NCBI GenBank assembly: GCA_019155185.1
Contig: CM032798.1
Location: 6,523,501 to 6,587,500 of the forward strand
Source: Beaufortia kweichowensis
Lineage: Eukaryota > Chordata > Actinopteri > Cypriniformes > Gastromyzontidae
Reading direction: 5' to 3'
Length of the DNA: 64,000 bases
Shown here: positions 51,185-63,745 of the stretch, piece by piece
Layout of the letters: every line of letters begins with the position of its first letter
How positions within the stretch are numbered: position 1 is the stretch's first letter
Notes under the pieces: generated by a model
Told to the model about the DNA's origin: nothing
Databases searched by the model: none
Seen by the model: only the letters and a program-made list of their open reading frames with translations
Made by a program: the position numbers and the translations under genes

Positions 51185-52091
51185 CTGGAGAAACGAGAGA
51201 ATTTGTTTATTTATTAAAGAGTCTTCCATTTTTTAATATAGGAATAAGTATACAGTAATTCACTGTCCAACAAGCTATAAGAACAGTGCATTCATGGGAA
51301 AATATAACTTACAAACAACAAAGGGATGAAAGTTTATCACTGGTAAATTGTTGTGGTTTCTCAGGAGGTCAAGTTTTGTGTTTTAAAACCACATGGAGTC
51401 AAAGGCTTTGTAATACTAACTCGGCTTGGATGGGTAACCACATTGAATGCTTGTTCTCTAGTGAGCAATAATGGCCAAGATTGTAAAGTTTCTCATAGAA
51501 AACATGACCAATTCTGTATGGTTAAGACAGCTAAATATGTCATAAATATTTGTTGGACCTCATTTGATCAGTTGCCAGATTTGATCTCATTTTTTCATTA
51601 TTCATAATATTAATAAAATTAATTAATAAATTTAAATTTATTAGTTTTAAAGTATCTGAAACAACAATGAATATCCTCATGTATCCAATCAAAACGGAAA
51701 ATACGGCATGCTAAGGGAGATTAATTTTATTTATTTATTATTATTATTAGATTATTACAAACTATTAATTATAAATGCTAATAATAAAATGCAAATACAC
51801 ATATTTGTGTATAGTAAGGATTTGCAAAATAAAAAGAGCCGAGAAGCATTTCAAAGGGAAAAGAAAATGTTTCCAAAATGTTTTGTTAACTTGTAACTAA
51901 TCTTAAAAAACATAAAAAGATTTGTTTGATTTTCCTTCGAACGATCAAAAGTTTACAATTTTGCCATTTAATGTAAAATGTGGCTTCTCAAACAAACCCT
52001 GAGAACACCTCAATCTCAAATGAATCCCATGATACATGTCCAAACAATACATTATACTGATCTGATGCCAGTGTTTGATGTTAATTGGTAC
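51185..52091 (-). other. ror1: ror1 intron within the Frizzled-like domain
   Basis: A 907-bp intron with a GTACCA donor at 52091 and a CTCCAG acceptor at 51185. AT-rich; no repeat family or other feature was recognised. Short frames inside it are not supported. Confidence 0.9.
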
Positions 52092-52219
52092 CTGTGATCT
52101 GGGTCTCGATCTCGCCCTGCATCTGCAGAGAGTCCACGAAGATACTCCTGTTTCCAATGAAGCGTGCACAAGCGATGCCCCTGTATGGCTGACAGAAACC
52201 ATCTTCATCCACTTCATCT
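52092..52219 (-). CDS. ror1: ROR1 exon: start of Frizzled-like domain
   Basis: A 128-bp exon after a TTGTTGACAG acceptor. It begins with the last base of a split codon and encodes 42 residues: DEVDEDGFCQPYRGIACARF through GEIETQIT plus one base. It contains cysteines 1 and 2 of the Frizzled-like domain (FCQPY, IACAR) and the sequon NRS. Human ROR1 has EDGFCQPYRGIACARFIGNR at the same place. The preceding exon must end with two bases of a codon, which helps in searching for it. Confidence 0.95.
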
Positions 52220-52549
52220 CTGTCAACAACATGAATAGAAAAGAGAAAATTGCATGTTAATTGTGGTCATTATTTAAGCTAGCGGACCATTTCGGCTAGA
52301 CCTTTTAAATTATGTTAGCAGAAGAAGAATATCTGGCACACATGCAAACCAAACAGCATATGCTTTCTGGAAGAATAAGCATATGAAAGCCAAACATCCA
52401 GTATTTGTGTTAGAGAGATTGGGGCCAGTTGCCACACAAGAAGTTGTCGAGAGGGCTGTATGTTATGGAGAACTACGGTTGCAGGCGTTTAATAAATTGT
52501 ATTTTGGTTTCTCAGAATTTTTTTGTCAAGACTATGAAATAAGATATAT

Positions 52550-52728
52550 AATAACCAAACAACACTGGCCCCCATTGACTTCCACTGTACGGACACAACC
52601 ACCAAGACATTTCTTAAGATATCTTACTTTGTGTTCCACAAAAGAAAAAAAGCCAAACAGGTTTGGAATAACAGGAGGGTAAATAAATGATTAAAGAAAT
52701 TTTATTTTTAGTTAAACTATCCCTTTAA
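52550..52728 (-). mobile_element. TTAA-type foldback MITE, truncated copy
   Basis: It contains the family words CCAAACAACACTGGCCCCCA, TGTGTTCCACAAAAG and GTTTGGAATAACAGGAGGGT and ends AACTATCCCTTTAA, with TTAA at 52725-52728. The left terminal arm is missing or too diverged to see. Confidence 0.8.
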
Positions 52729-54504
52729 AAGGATTTCCTTTGATGTGTATTTCAAATACTACACACTAGAGGGCAGTAAGCGTCACTAGATCACACAATC
52801 CAACACAACACATGACTTCTAATGACACGAACTTCACATTATTAATAAGCCAATACAATACAAATCCAACATATAAAAAATTCATTCAACAAAAATACAA
52901 TGCAGATCTGGAGATCTAATCTTAATTATTCAACATATCATAAATAATAGCGAAAAATAAAGACCCATGGCTCTGTGTCCACATGTCATACCCAGTAATT
53001 TAAACCATATGAATGTGTGGTTCTCTAAAAAGCGTATGTCATCCATACACACGCTTGTTTGAGAAAGAGGCAAAGACTGACTCACTGTTGGACTGTGGAA
53101 GAGTAATACTTTGAGTCGCAGTGTGGTAAACCAAGACGATTTGATTTCAAATAGAAGATGAAACAAAAGCAATCGATCGGGTTATGAACCGTCTAAATAA
53201 ACAAACAAAACAGAAAAAATCTGAATCAAGTAAAAATATTCGTGGTGTTAATGAAAAGCAGGCGTGTGAAAGGTCAGAGGTCAGAAGTCATAGAAGTGTC
53301 TGGGCAGCAAACGTCAATCCAGACCTAAGCACTCGATCTGTCATTTCCACATGTACAATAGATGACTCGAGATATAACCACAGATTTACACACTTCTAAC
53401 AATTTTTCATCAACTGATCTGTATAGGTGCAGAAATGATAAAATATATATTTTTTAAATGTATTTATCTATGTACCATGAAATCTTAAAAAACTATAGTG
53501 CATATATTTTGTAACTCTACAAAGAAATATTTCAAACTACAATGATATTACTACATCATACTATCACTGTCCTACACTACCAGCATTGCTTTTTTTGTAA
53601 ATCTAGGAAGGTTTAGTTTGGAAAAATGATCCTGTCAAGTGTCATGTAAAATTTTTTGAGAGAGCTTAGTTGGGCCAGCAATGGAATGACAGACGCTGGA
53701 AAATATCTTCACAGCTTTCCAGTATGTGCGTCACATGAGAATGCATTGGTAACTGTGGCCACCCACAGAAAGCTAAATGACAAGGAAGAATAAAAGAATC
53801 TGGGTTAAATAAAGTTGTTGTGGAGAATCACAACCTATTTTTGCATAATATTAGTTTTAGTCTCTCCAACGGTCCATTTCGTACATTCTTTCTCTCTCTC
53901 TCTTCATCAGCTGTATCAGCATGCGTGTGTTTGTGTGCATCTTATTAACTGTGAAGTGTATTTGTATAAACAGAAGAGAGATGCACAGCACTAGTTCAGG
54001 TTTTAAGACATAGAAGTCGTCTTCGTGTGTTTGACACATTGTGAAATTCCTGTGCAGGACTCTCAAAGCGTCCTGTTAAACCTATTGAGCCCAGACAGGA
54101 AGGAGTAAGCGATTTAAAGATGTTCCCGTGTGTGCTGAGTAGAGCAGAAACAACCTGACGAAGATGTGCACAGAACTTTACCAAGATGGATGTCTTAATC
54201 TTCAGGGTGTCTTATTCTTCAGGGTCTGTAGCCAAAACCATTCCCACACAATTATACATACAGTCCATGAGGATGTGCAAAAATGCTTTTCATTTTGCAT
54301 TCTTTTTTCATTCAGGATCTTTATTTTAACATTTAAATATTAAAATCTTTAATCTTCAATGTGGTCTTAGACTTGTGATAGACAATGTGGTCGTAGACAA
54401 AAACATGACAATGGTCAAAGAGGTGATGACCAAAAGATATTCTCCATATATCACTGCTGTCTAGTTCCGACAAAAATATATTTAATATAATATTTTATTC
54501 TTTT

Positions 54505-54682
54505 TTATTCACCCTCGTGTCATTTTAAACCTGTATGACTTTCTTTTTTTCTGCAGAACACAAAGATTATATTTCGAAGAATGTTTGTAACCAAACAACA
54601 TTGGTTCCATCAACCGTCATTGTGACATTTCTCACAATATTGTTTTGTGTGCAAAACATTTTGGGGTGAAATATCCCTTTTA
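54505..54682 (+). mobile_element. TTAA-type foldback MITE, truncated copy
   Basis: It contains TTATTCACCCTCGTGTCATT, CTGTATGACTTTC, GAAGAATGTTTGTAACCAAA and an end GGTGAAATATCCCTTTTAG. These match the family at 32212-32492. The outermost left arm is degraded. Confidence 0.78.
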
Positions 54683-57600
54683 GACGTGAAGAGTTGTCAG
54701 CAAGTCCTCACAAAACTAATAACCTAGTCGGAACAAAGTAATGTTTGAAAAGATAAAGCCTTGTTAAAAACGTGCTCATGAAGATGTCAGTACGGTACGC
54801 TAACACGATAAGGAGAATGGATTTGTGTCATCGGTGTTACTGCACAAGCCCTGGAGTCCAATAAAAGTATCAAGATATTCCCACTCCGGAAACAATCTCC
54901 AATCTATTTGGCATGAAGCCTCTTCCATCATTTCAGCCCGTCTCCCTCCCGCAGCATCCATTAAACAGCCAGAAACACCTCCCTAAGATGTTCCTCAGGA
55001 CTTTTTTCCTCTTGTGCCACATGTTGCTCCGCTTAAAACGGAGTTAGCAACAAGAAGGTTGATTAATACGGACAGTGAGATACTCAGATGAGTCTCTGTA
55101 AAAGAGTTCAAAGCCATGCTGTGCAGAAAAGTGATTTTAAAGCAGATCTGTCTGCGAACAGATTTTCCACTTATTGTCCTTCAGATCTAAAGACTTACTG
55201 GCCTTTATTCAGTAAACCAATTGTAGATAAATTTACTTAAAGGTGCTTACAGTCACGGAAAAACCAAAAATTGTATTGGCAAACTTTGTAACTGTGATTT
55301 CCAGGCCTGGAAACATCATGATCAAGATCTTAAGAAGTCATGGCAATCCAAGCCAATGTGGTAACATAAGTCTGTCCTATGAAATTATATTTTTCAATCT
55401 TTGAACAATCATGGAACAGTTAACATGTCAACTTTATATTCTTTTAATACCAGTTTTATCTAAATCTACAGGTTACCCTTGTACAATAATATTCAGAATT
55501 CACGTTTAGTTAAAATTACATGTTGCAGATGTACATCTATAATGTATATATTTTGATTTTTTTTAAATAATTCTTAATATCCCTTAACATACCCATGCTG
55601 TTCTCCATGAACCCCCTATTAAATGTTCAATAAAACTAGTTTTAGATCACCTCCCTTTAATATTTTAAGGTTTTCCTGGCGGTACATGTACTTTGAGGTT
55701 CTGATATCATCCAAATTCATGTCAAACTTTATGTGGCCATAAAAAGTTGTTATATACAGCTCTGGAGTTTTTAATACTTAACATTCTGATCTCAGAAACA
55801 TTGTGTACCCTGAAAACAATGATGTGCTTGCACATCACTTCTCTACGACCGTGAGCTTGCCGTGAAATATGAATATAAATGTCTATGTTATCTATTCTGT
55901 TTTAATAAAACACTATCCAGAAGTTATCCATGTTAACTTTGCTGTTACTTTAAGTGTTCTACAGCAGAGATTTAGTTTGTAGAGATGGGCAGACTGCCGG
56001 AGTCTGTAAAACAGAGTGTTTTATTGGATATGTATCAGCACACACACACAATCATTGAGGTTTTTGAGATGTAAAAAGTGGTCCACATAAAATCTTCTAA
56101 AATAAGGGCTTCCAAACAGACTGGTACTCTGTATTAAATAAGCCTCGTGTTGCATTTCAAAAGTTTAAGAGAAGATTCAATTCATCCTTAGGTATACTTT
56201 TGCTTGGCCTGGGTCACTGGCAGTATATTTAACAATGGGGCGAATGTGTGTAACAGTGGACTGGTTTGTCCCTGATGCAGGGGGGCATGTGGTCCGTGAC
56301 TACATCTAGAGACGAAGAGAGAGACAGCCACCGAGGGACTCTCATTAGGAGCCATGAAGAAAATGGGGAATGAGTCCTCATGTTACACGACCACAATAGC
56401 AGCCTCTATTTAAGGAGGAAAGGACGCAACCCTGCGAACCCTGAGCTTTCCCTAAAAGAGAGAGAACTGGGCCTGCTGACTAGGCACATAACCTGAGAAT
56501 AGACTAAAAAAACCTCTTACAATTACAAATGTGAGAAAGGAAACTAAGATTGCAATATTTTACTTAAAAAACTGTAAACATTTACGATATTATCATGATA
56601 TTTTAACCTGATAACTGTCACAGCAGAAATTGAGAACAACAGTTGTTTTAATTTTTAGATATTAGATATTTTTTAAAGTCTTTAAATTTTTAATTTAATA
56701 TTATTTAATTTTTTCATCTTAGGTATTTTTATAAATTACAGTATTTTCTTTTGTTTATGTTTATTGTTATGAAAATTTGTCAAATATTTTATCTCGAGTC
56801 TTATACATCTTTTATTTCGATTAGGTTAAAATTAAACAAAATTATTAATAACTGTTCCATAACGAGTTTTTAAATGAAACTGAAACAAAATATTAAGCTG
56901 TCCATAAGATTTTTAATAAAACAGCTTTTAAACCTACCGGCTCAACCAATAGTATTAAACAGATATCATAAAATATCATATTCATATCGTAAAAAAGTCG
57001 GTATAATTCTACAGCAAGAATCTTAATTTTTTGTATCATGACATACTATGCCACAATATTTTATTATCAGTTACACTGCTATATTTTTTATCAGAAATTA
57101 TTATTTGCATTCATACATTTTTTATTTTTCACATAAATGTATATATTCAAGTCTGTGAGAAGGATGTAATATATTATTATATTAAAATTGATCAAAATGT
57201 AATACTCATGAAAGAACAAGCGAGTAAACAAACACAATTGCATTATAATAGTATTGTATTGTGACTAAAATAGCCCAAAAATATATGTACAAGCCCCTGC
57301 CGATTCAAACCCGTACAATTTAACCATTTTTTCATTTTTCAGGCGATGTTAACAACCATCCATCGACACCTGCCGTAAGATGGATCAGGTGTACAATTAA
57401 ATCCATAATCCATGCTTTATCCACCAGGATCCCAGAACCTTCCCATAATCTCATCAATCTGCACTACAGTACATCTGACCACGTCACATCCCCTACAATG
57501 AGTCTCTGAATCTGAAACAAACAGCTGAGAGATTCAGTTGTTGGCTGTACTTTAATACTCAACTGTGCAATGTATAAGCAACAGTGGGTAAGTTGCTAAA

Positions 57601-59089
57601 CAAAAAGGGCAGAGGGGTCAAGTTGTTAAAGGCCCATTAAGATGGGAGGTGGAAACGTACATTGAGCAGAAAACAAACATGGACTGTTTGGCTCCAATGA
57701 GCCACAGTGTGTACCAGTCATTCACTAACAAGCCGGCTAGCTGAGGTGTGACAACAAGATTCAAGAGAGGAGTTTAGTAAGATAGTTGTGTCTATTTGCA
57801 CATGCTGTCTGTGTTGTTTTAGCACTATGAATTATGCAAATTAGGTAACGGTGTGGCGCTAACACACTCACACAATCATTTAATACACATTCAGATCTAA
57901 ACAATAGAAATAAACAAATAATAAATAAAAACAGCTTTTTTGTAATAGTGAAATTCAGGCAAATTGATGCAATCTGTCACTTCTTTCGGCTTTGATGACC
58001 ATCTTGAACACAACAAACACAGACAAGTTACATGATACAAACAATGGAAGCCAATCAAATTCAAGAGCTGGAATTATGCATTAGACTTTTGTGTAATAAA
58101 GAATATAATAGCAGGCTATGTTAATTTTGCATATTACAGAAGTGTGTTTGTAAAAAAGACAATCAAATATTTTTTCATTTAACAACAGCATAGCATAAAT
58201 TTAGCATGTTTAGCGCCCAATTAAACTGGATTGTGGGGCTTTAGTGAATCAGACAGGTTTTTGGGCTGTAAAATGTGCTAAAGTGGTCGCTTTTGTGAAT
58301 TTATCCCTTAGTGTGTTTGTGTGTCTGAGCAGATGTAGGTGAGCGTGAGTCTGTGTGAAAGTTATAAAACTGAATCCTGACACCACTGTTTTTTACTTCC
58401 TACGTCCTTACGCTCTCCGTGAACGAACATTCGACTGCCAAAAAAGCGCCTGAAGTTCATGCTGTAATCAGCGCTGGCTCAGAGATTTGGCAAAGCGCGT
58501 CTAAACTGACAACTTGACTTATATAATCACAGCAGAATACAGAACAGCCTCTTTCCAAACGAGTTTCTCCAACGTGTTTGTGATTCGTCTCACCTTGTAA
58601 CATTTCAAAGCCAAAGCCTGTTTTACAGATCAAAATGCACATGCGTATTTAAATGACAAGAACATGCATGTTTAACACGGCCAGGGTGTGTTTTTATAGT
58701 GACTGGGGAACCTTGAGTAATTATGCATAAACTTCCAGGTGTAGGAAAACATCGGGACTGAACAAAAAATTGGGGAATATTAATAAGCCCGACAGCTGTC
58801 TATTCCTTCCATAGGCCAACATATCAACAGAACAAATTGTTCAAATCATTAAACCATCTTCACTAAAGTGTTACTTCAAAACTTTAGGATATCCAAAGCT
58901 GTAAAAAAAACATTAAAACTGAAAGGAACTTGCTCTGCCGGTAAGGGGTTATCCATTTGAGAGTAGCCCTGGGAACAAAGTTCACGCTCTCCCAATAAAA
59001 GTAAATTTACTGGCCCCGTGTCCCCTTAAAAGTAATGGGAATGAGACATAACTTATTCCCCTCAGCAAAAAGAAGAGAAAAAGAAAGCG

Positions 59090-59390
59090 TCTCTGAGATT
59101 TCATTCATATTTACAGTTTTGCGTCTGAACGTGGACCTGCTGTAGCTCAGACGGAAAGAAATCAGAAAGCTTTGGCTGCCAAAGCAGCCAACTTTCTTCA
59201 TGGAAAAACCTGCGTGAAATGAGGACGGGGAATGACGATGAGAGTAATGGTGCGGTAAAAGCCAAGAAATTGGGAATACCGGGGCCTATACAGGAAAGGG
59301 GCGTGTGTGACCATTTACAAATGAACAGTTTCAGATTGCAAACCTTGAGGCCCTCAGTGATGTCATTCACAATCTTATCAAGGGTATGTT
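59090..59390. promoter_or_regulatory. Candidate conserved block in ror1 intron
   Basis: Non-repetitive, GC-balanced block with frames on both strands that carry no known domain. Words such as GACCTGCTGTAGCTCAGACG, GGCTGCCAAAGCAGCC (a palindrome) and ACCATTTACAAATGAACAG stand out from the AT-rich surroundings. A regulatory role is only a guess from composition. Confidence 0.22.
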
Positions 59391-60070
59391 TGGTTAGTTT
59401 CATTATGCCAGACATAAGAGGATATTGCTCATGGAGTGATTCTATTTTGGGCTTTTATGCCCTCTTTCCCTTTTTGGATTTTCATCTTTATTTGACAGCA
59501 TAGTATAGAGAAACATTTGTCAGACTGTGGCACATATTTTACTCCTTTTATCTATGAAACTTTTTCTGTGTGGCACAAATACTTTTGAACGAACATTCAA
59601 CAATCAAGTATGTTTTTGCAGCTGGGGTTTCTTGCAAATACAATTAAATACATCGACAGCTATGTGTACAGTTTTATGTAGTTTGGGAACCGCTCTAGGC
59701 AAATATAATCATACTATAATTGGCTCATCACACCGTGAAGCGACCCCCGCACAGCGTCGGGACCCCTGCGGCCAATCCAAAGCACAGACGGGATTGGCCT
59801 ATGAACTGGATTATAAAGATATTTTGGCCCTTAGTGACAGAGACGGTAAAAAAACAGACAGGAAATGATGGCGGGGTTTCTGGAAATCAGGAAATGACCC
59901 AAGACAGATTTAAAGTCTGTCAGTACCTGCCACATCCACAACATGACAGTATTTTAGCATTTAAATATATTGCAGAATTAGTAATAATATTAAGAATTTA
60001 AAACATTTCAGATGTATTAAGACTCTATTCTAAGTATTCATTATATGTTACTTTATTTTATACATATATT

Positions 60071-60294
60071 TGTGACCCTGTCTGTGAAAACCCAGCTAAA
60101 GTAATTTTTTTGTGATTTACTGTTTTCTTCATGAAATCATTCTACATAATATAAAAAAAACTTTCCTTAAAAAATATAACCTTGATATCTTTCATAGTCA
60201 GAGACTGTAATCATAGTGAAGGTGAAATAGCTGACATCAAACTTTAATGCTTGTTATCTCAGAACATTATCCTGGTTTTCACAGACATGGTCAC
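60071..60294. mobile_element. TGTGACCCTG-family MITE, full copy 2
   Basis: The left end TGTGACCCTGTCTGTGAAAA is inverted at the right end (GGTTTTCACAGACATGGTCAC). The interior TTTGTGATTTACTGTTTTCT and GGTGAAATAGCTGACATCAA is AT-rich and non-coding. It is homologous to 49115-49303 at its ends and to 10734-10815 internally. Confidence 0.83.
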
Positions 60295-61555
60295 TAAAAA
60301 TAACTGATGAATATTCATAATAATCATATTATCTACACCATTACATCATACAGGCAGACAACATAGGAGTTCATCCACTCACAAATACAGATACAGTTAC
60401 CATCACAAACAACACAAATATTAAAACCAGTCATAAAGCAAGAATCACTATCTCACAATCTCTTCAAAATATTTAATAATCTCTTGATGACATATACATA
60501 AACAAACAAATCTAAAATAAATGAACAAGATCAGTATCGTTCAAGCTCAAACTATTTTCATAATCGGAAAGAAATCTTTGGAAAACTGTCATAAAAAAAC
60601 TTTATGTAGCTGATTTACAGTGTCAATATACAGTGTTATATCCCAAAACCATGCTAAAACAATAACCCTATTTTTTTATGAGTATATGGAAATCTTTAAT
60701 CACTTTAGTTCACTTGCGTCTGTAATGACCTTTTGTTCTCCAATATCAGCTGGCATATATTAGCTAAAATAAAGATAAACAGACTGGTTTGCTGATGTAA
60801 TGGAGTGGTGGAGGTTAATATGCAGTCGTTTTTAATATGCAGTCGTTTTAGTCGGTTGCCCTAAGACTGGAAAAGAAGTTTTAAAGAAAGGCCAGTCTCA
60901 AGTTTCAGGCCATAGACCATAGCAGGTCAAAGGTCATACACCAAGAGACTCATATTAAAGCCCCAATCTTCAGTCAATCAACACTTAGTTAAAAGAGTCC
61001 CATAACAAGCTGGAGATGGTGATCTTGACCGACGCTGTAGTATACAGGGTGGGCTGTTACCTGTGGTTATTAGCAACCAGTTGTGGAGCTACAAAATGGC
61101 TATCTTGGGTCAGGTCAGTAGATAAACTGCGCCGAAAGAAAGAAATATCGAGCAAAAATGCAATGGAAAGCGGCAGTATCTGATCTAAAGCAGCAATAAC
61201 TAAAGATCCTGGTCACATTCACCAGACAGTACGTGATATACTGTGACCAGTTCTAAGGTTAATGCGTCCCATTAGATTAAACATGTCTGCGAGGAAGAAG
61301 AAAAAACATGGAGGACTATGAACCGGCAGTAAATCTCAGCAGCTTTTATATGTTCTGTAACTCTTTGTGCCAACTCAGCAAACTATACAAACAACTTGTG
61401 TTAATGGCCAAAATAAATCAATGTCACAAACAACAAACATTAGTAATATAATTCTGAATGAACAAATACACCTTTAATGTTTTAAAGACGTAGTGCAGTA
61501 TTTTACTCCTCGACTCAGTAATGGACTGGGATTTCTGTCAGGTGGTATTCTAGAG

Positions 61556-61604
61556 AGCATCTGATTGGACAAAAATCTGTGCAGTGCAAGATGAGTCATC
61601 ATTA
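61556..61604 (-). repeat. Dispersed repeat copy (pair with 13101-13146)
   Basis: On the minus strand this reads TGATGACTCATCTTGCACTG through CCAATCAGATGCT, matching 13101-13146 with few differences. Flanks are not clearly shared, so the element boundaries are unknown. Confidence 0.6.
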
Positions 61605-63569
61605 TTTTCGGTCTATTTTCTCTGACTACAATACATTTATAAAATAGAGCTCAACGCATAGGTGCACCAAAGCATACTGACGGCCTCAAACACATGGAGA
61701 AAAAGACTTGGATTTCCGGGGGTTTGAAAGAACAAAATACATGAGGACTGAAAAACTAACATCTGTCAAAGAAAATATTGGAAAATGTTATGAGAACCCT
61801 TGGTTATATCCTTGTTAAAATGGAGAGCTTTCAAAAACTGAAGCACTTTTAAAAGTATTATGGTAGTAGTTCTTCGAAAACAGAGCAGTGGGTCCCATTA
61901 AGATGTGCTCATTCAAACAACGCCGGGGCTTCTGGGATGTCTCCAGCAACCGTACCCTGATAGCCTAGTCTTAAGTGAACAGAGTCTGGACTTTGTTAAG
62001 ATCTGTTCGATTACGCTGGAATTGTAAAAAGTCTTTCTTTTTAAAGTTTCATTTTATTTGAGAAAAGGGTTTCCTTTCACACCAGCCACAGAAAACTTAA
62101 ACACGCCTGACAAGGCAGTGACAGTAATATTAATCATTTCACACAGGCAAAAAAGAAATGTTATAAACAACCGCAGAAACACGGGGCCGTATATAGTTCA
62201 AGCGCCTACATTTAAAGTTCACTGATATGTTTCAAAGGGAACCACAGCTGCATTGTGTACATTACAATGTCTTTTCATAGTAAAATCATGTCTATTTACA
62301 GAGAGCCTTCGCAAATCTTCCATTATGATCAGAGAAACGTAACTTGTGAGAAGCTAGTGTTGGCAGACGGACATACAGTATGGCACAAAATGAGAACATA
62401 AATGAAGGAAACTGGAAGCAGTCGTGATCTTCAGGTATTACAACTGACAAAACCTTTTGCAGATGGAAATTTGATAACTTTACGTTCCTCTGGCCTTTTT
62501 ACAGCTTTATTTTGTCAGAACAAAATAGAGAGGCAGGAAATGGGAAAGGACCACGAGTCTAACTCGGGTCGCCCAAAGCGCCACTGTGCAACATGCTGGT
62601 TATGTGAAATTAAGTGTAAAAACGTATGATGGAATAAGAGTGACAGGGTGTAAAGAAGCAAGAAATTTAAGTGACGTATGTGTTACAACGTAAACCAAAA
62701 TCCTGTAGAAGTCCTTCATACCCTAAAACTGGAGTTTATTACTGAATGTCTAGTGGAAATTCTTATTCATGTTCACCATGTTAATAGCAGAACATGTTTC
62801 TTGTTATTAGTCTGTGCCTGGGGAAGACTCCTTCCCTATTTGACATTTCCCCTTTGTTTCTGCTTTAAGTACATGACACAAGATAGTGGCAGGGCATCTT
62901 ATTTGGGATAAAAAAAGAGCGATTGGATAGAGAGAGTGAGAGAGATGCTGAGACTTCTCTCTCCTATGGGATAGATGACATTTGGGCCGGAACAACAGTG
63001 ACCATTGTTTCTCTCTTCAAGGTTCTGTCCAATCCCCATCCATGGTGTTCGATTACCTCCTTTCCAGGTGGTCCCCATAAAGAAGGCAACGTTAAAAGTG
63101 AGGGCCAGTAAAAGAGGGAAGAAAACATATTGCTTTTATTAAAAGGTTTATGAATAAGGTCTTCAGTGTGAGTAATCATAATGTGCAGCTGTGGCGAGTA
63201 TCAGAGAAGCTCTAGACACAACAGGGGACTGTATAGTGTGTCCACCCCTACCTGCTGTTTCAAGACCAGCTTCCCCTATTCAAGTTATTCCCTTCGCAAA
63301 AGATAAAGCCAAGTGAACTTCAGATTACCAAATCAAAGCCAAATCTGTTCTCATCAAAGAACCGCCTAACAATCACCTCTTAAAAATATTCGGTGCATTA
63401 ACATAACTTTAGATTTAATGAATAATGTATCATCAGTACATCCTCTATGGTACTTAGTCAGGGAAGATACTATATGTATGAATGTAACTATATATTTTGC
63501 TGTTTGAAACAAAGTTGCGGGTTAGTTTACATATTTATCTTTACGGTTCAAAAACAACTGACATAATCC

Positions 63570-63745
63570 AGCAAATTTGTACACATTTTACGAGGTGGCT
63601 TATTCGTATTAACTTGTAACAATGCAAATCGTACAAAATCGTACTATTAGGAAAAAGCAACAATGAAGGCCAACCCCAACCCTAACGTCAATTTATACTA
63701 AAATGAGACGGTACGAACTTGTAGGAATAAAATACATACAAAAAA
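63570..63745 (-). mobile_element. Palindromic GTAC-rich MITE, copy 2
   Basis: The centre AGGAAAAAGCAACAATGAAG / GCCAACCCCAACCCTAACG is the reverse complement of the centre of the element at 22430-22615. It is surrounded by GTAC-containing words (CGTACAAAATCGTACTATT, GGTACGAACTTGTAGG). It is a divergent copy in opposite orientation, non-coding. Confidence 0.7.

Noticed and set aside
55640..55720. Minus-strand segment between ATATCAG and GTGATC with one open frame
   Set aside because: The donor is weak and the translation does not match ROR1; likely chance.
58560..58630. Minus-strand segment between AAAACAG and GTGAGACG, considered as an exon
   Set aside because: The acceptor lacks a pyrimidine tract, and the short translation does not resemble ROR1 or any known protein.
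61070..61110. Minus-strand segment ending AACCACAG/GTAACA, considered as a ROR1 linker exon
   Set aside because: The donor and phase could fit, but the translation shows none of the Gly-Pro-Pro-rich linker residues expected, and the acceptor lacks a pyrimidine tract.
62964..63179. Minus-strand GPPGKE reading followed by GTAATC, considered as the missing ROR1 linker exon
   Set aside because: There is no AG acceptor in the right place, and the phase at the donor does not fit the exon starting at 52219.
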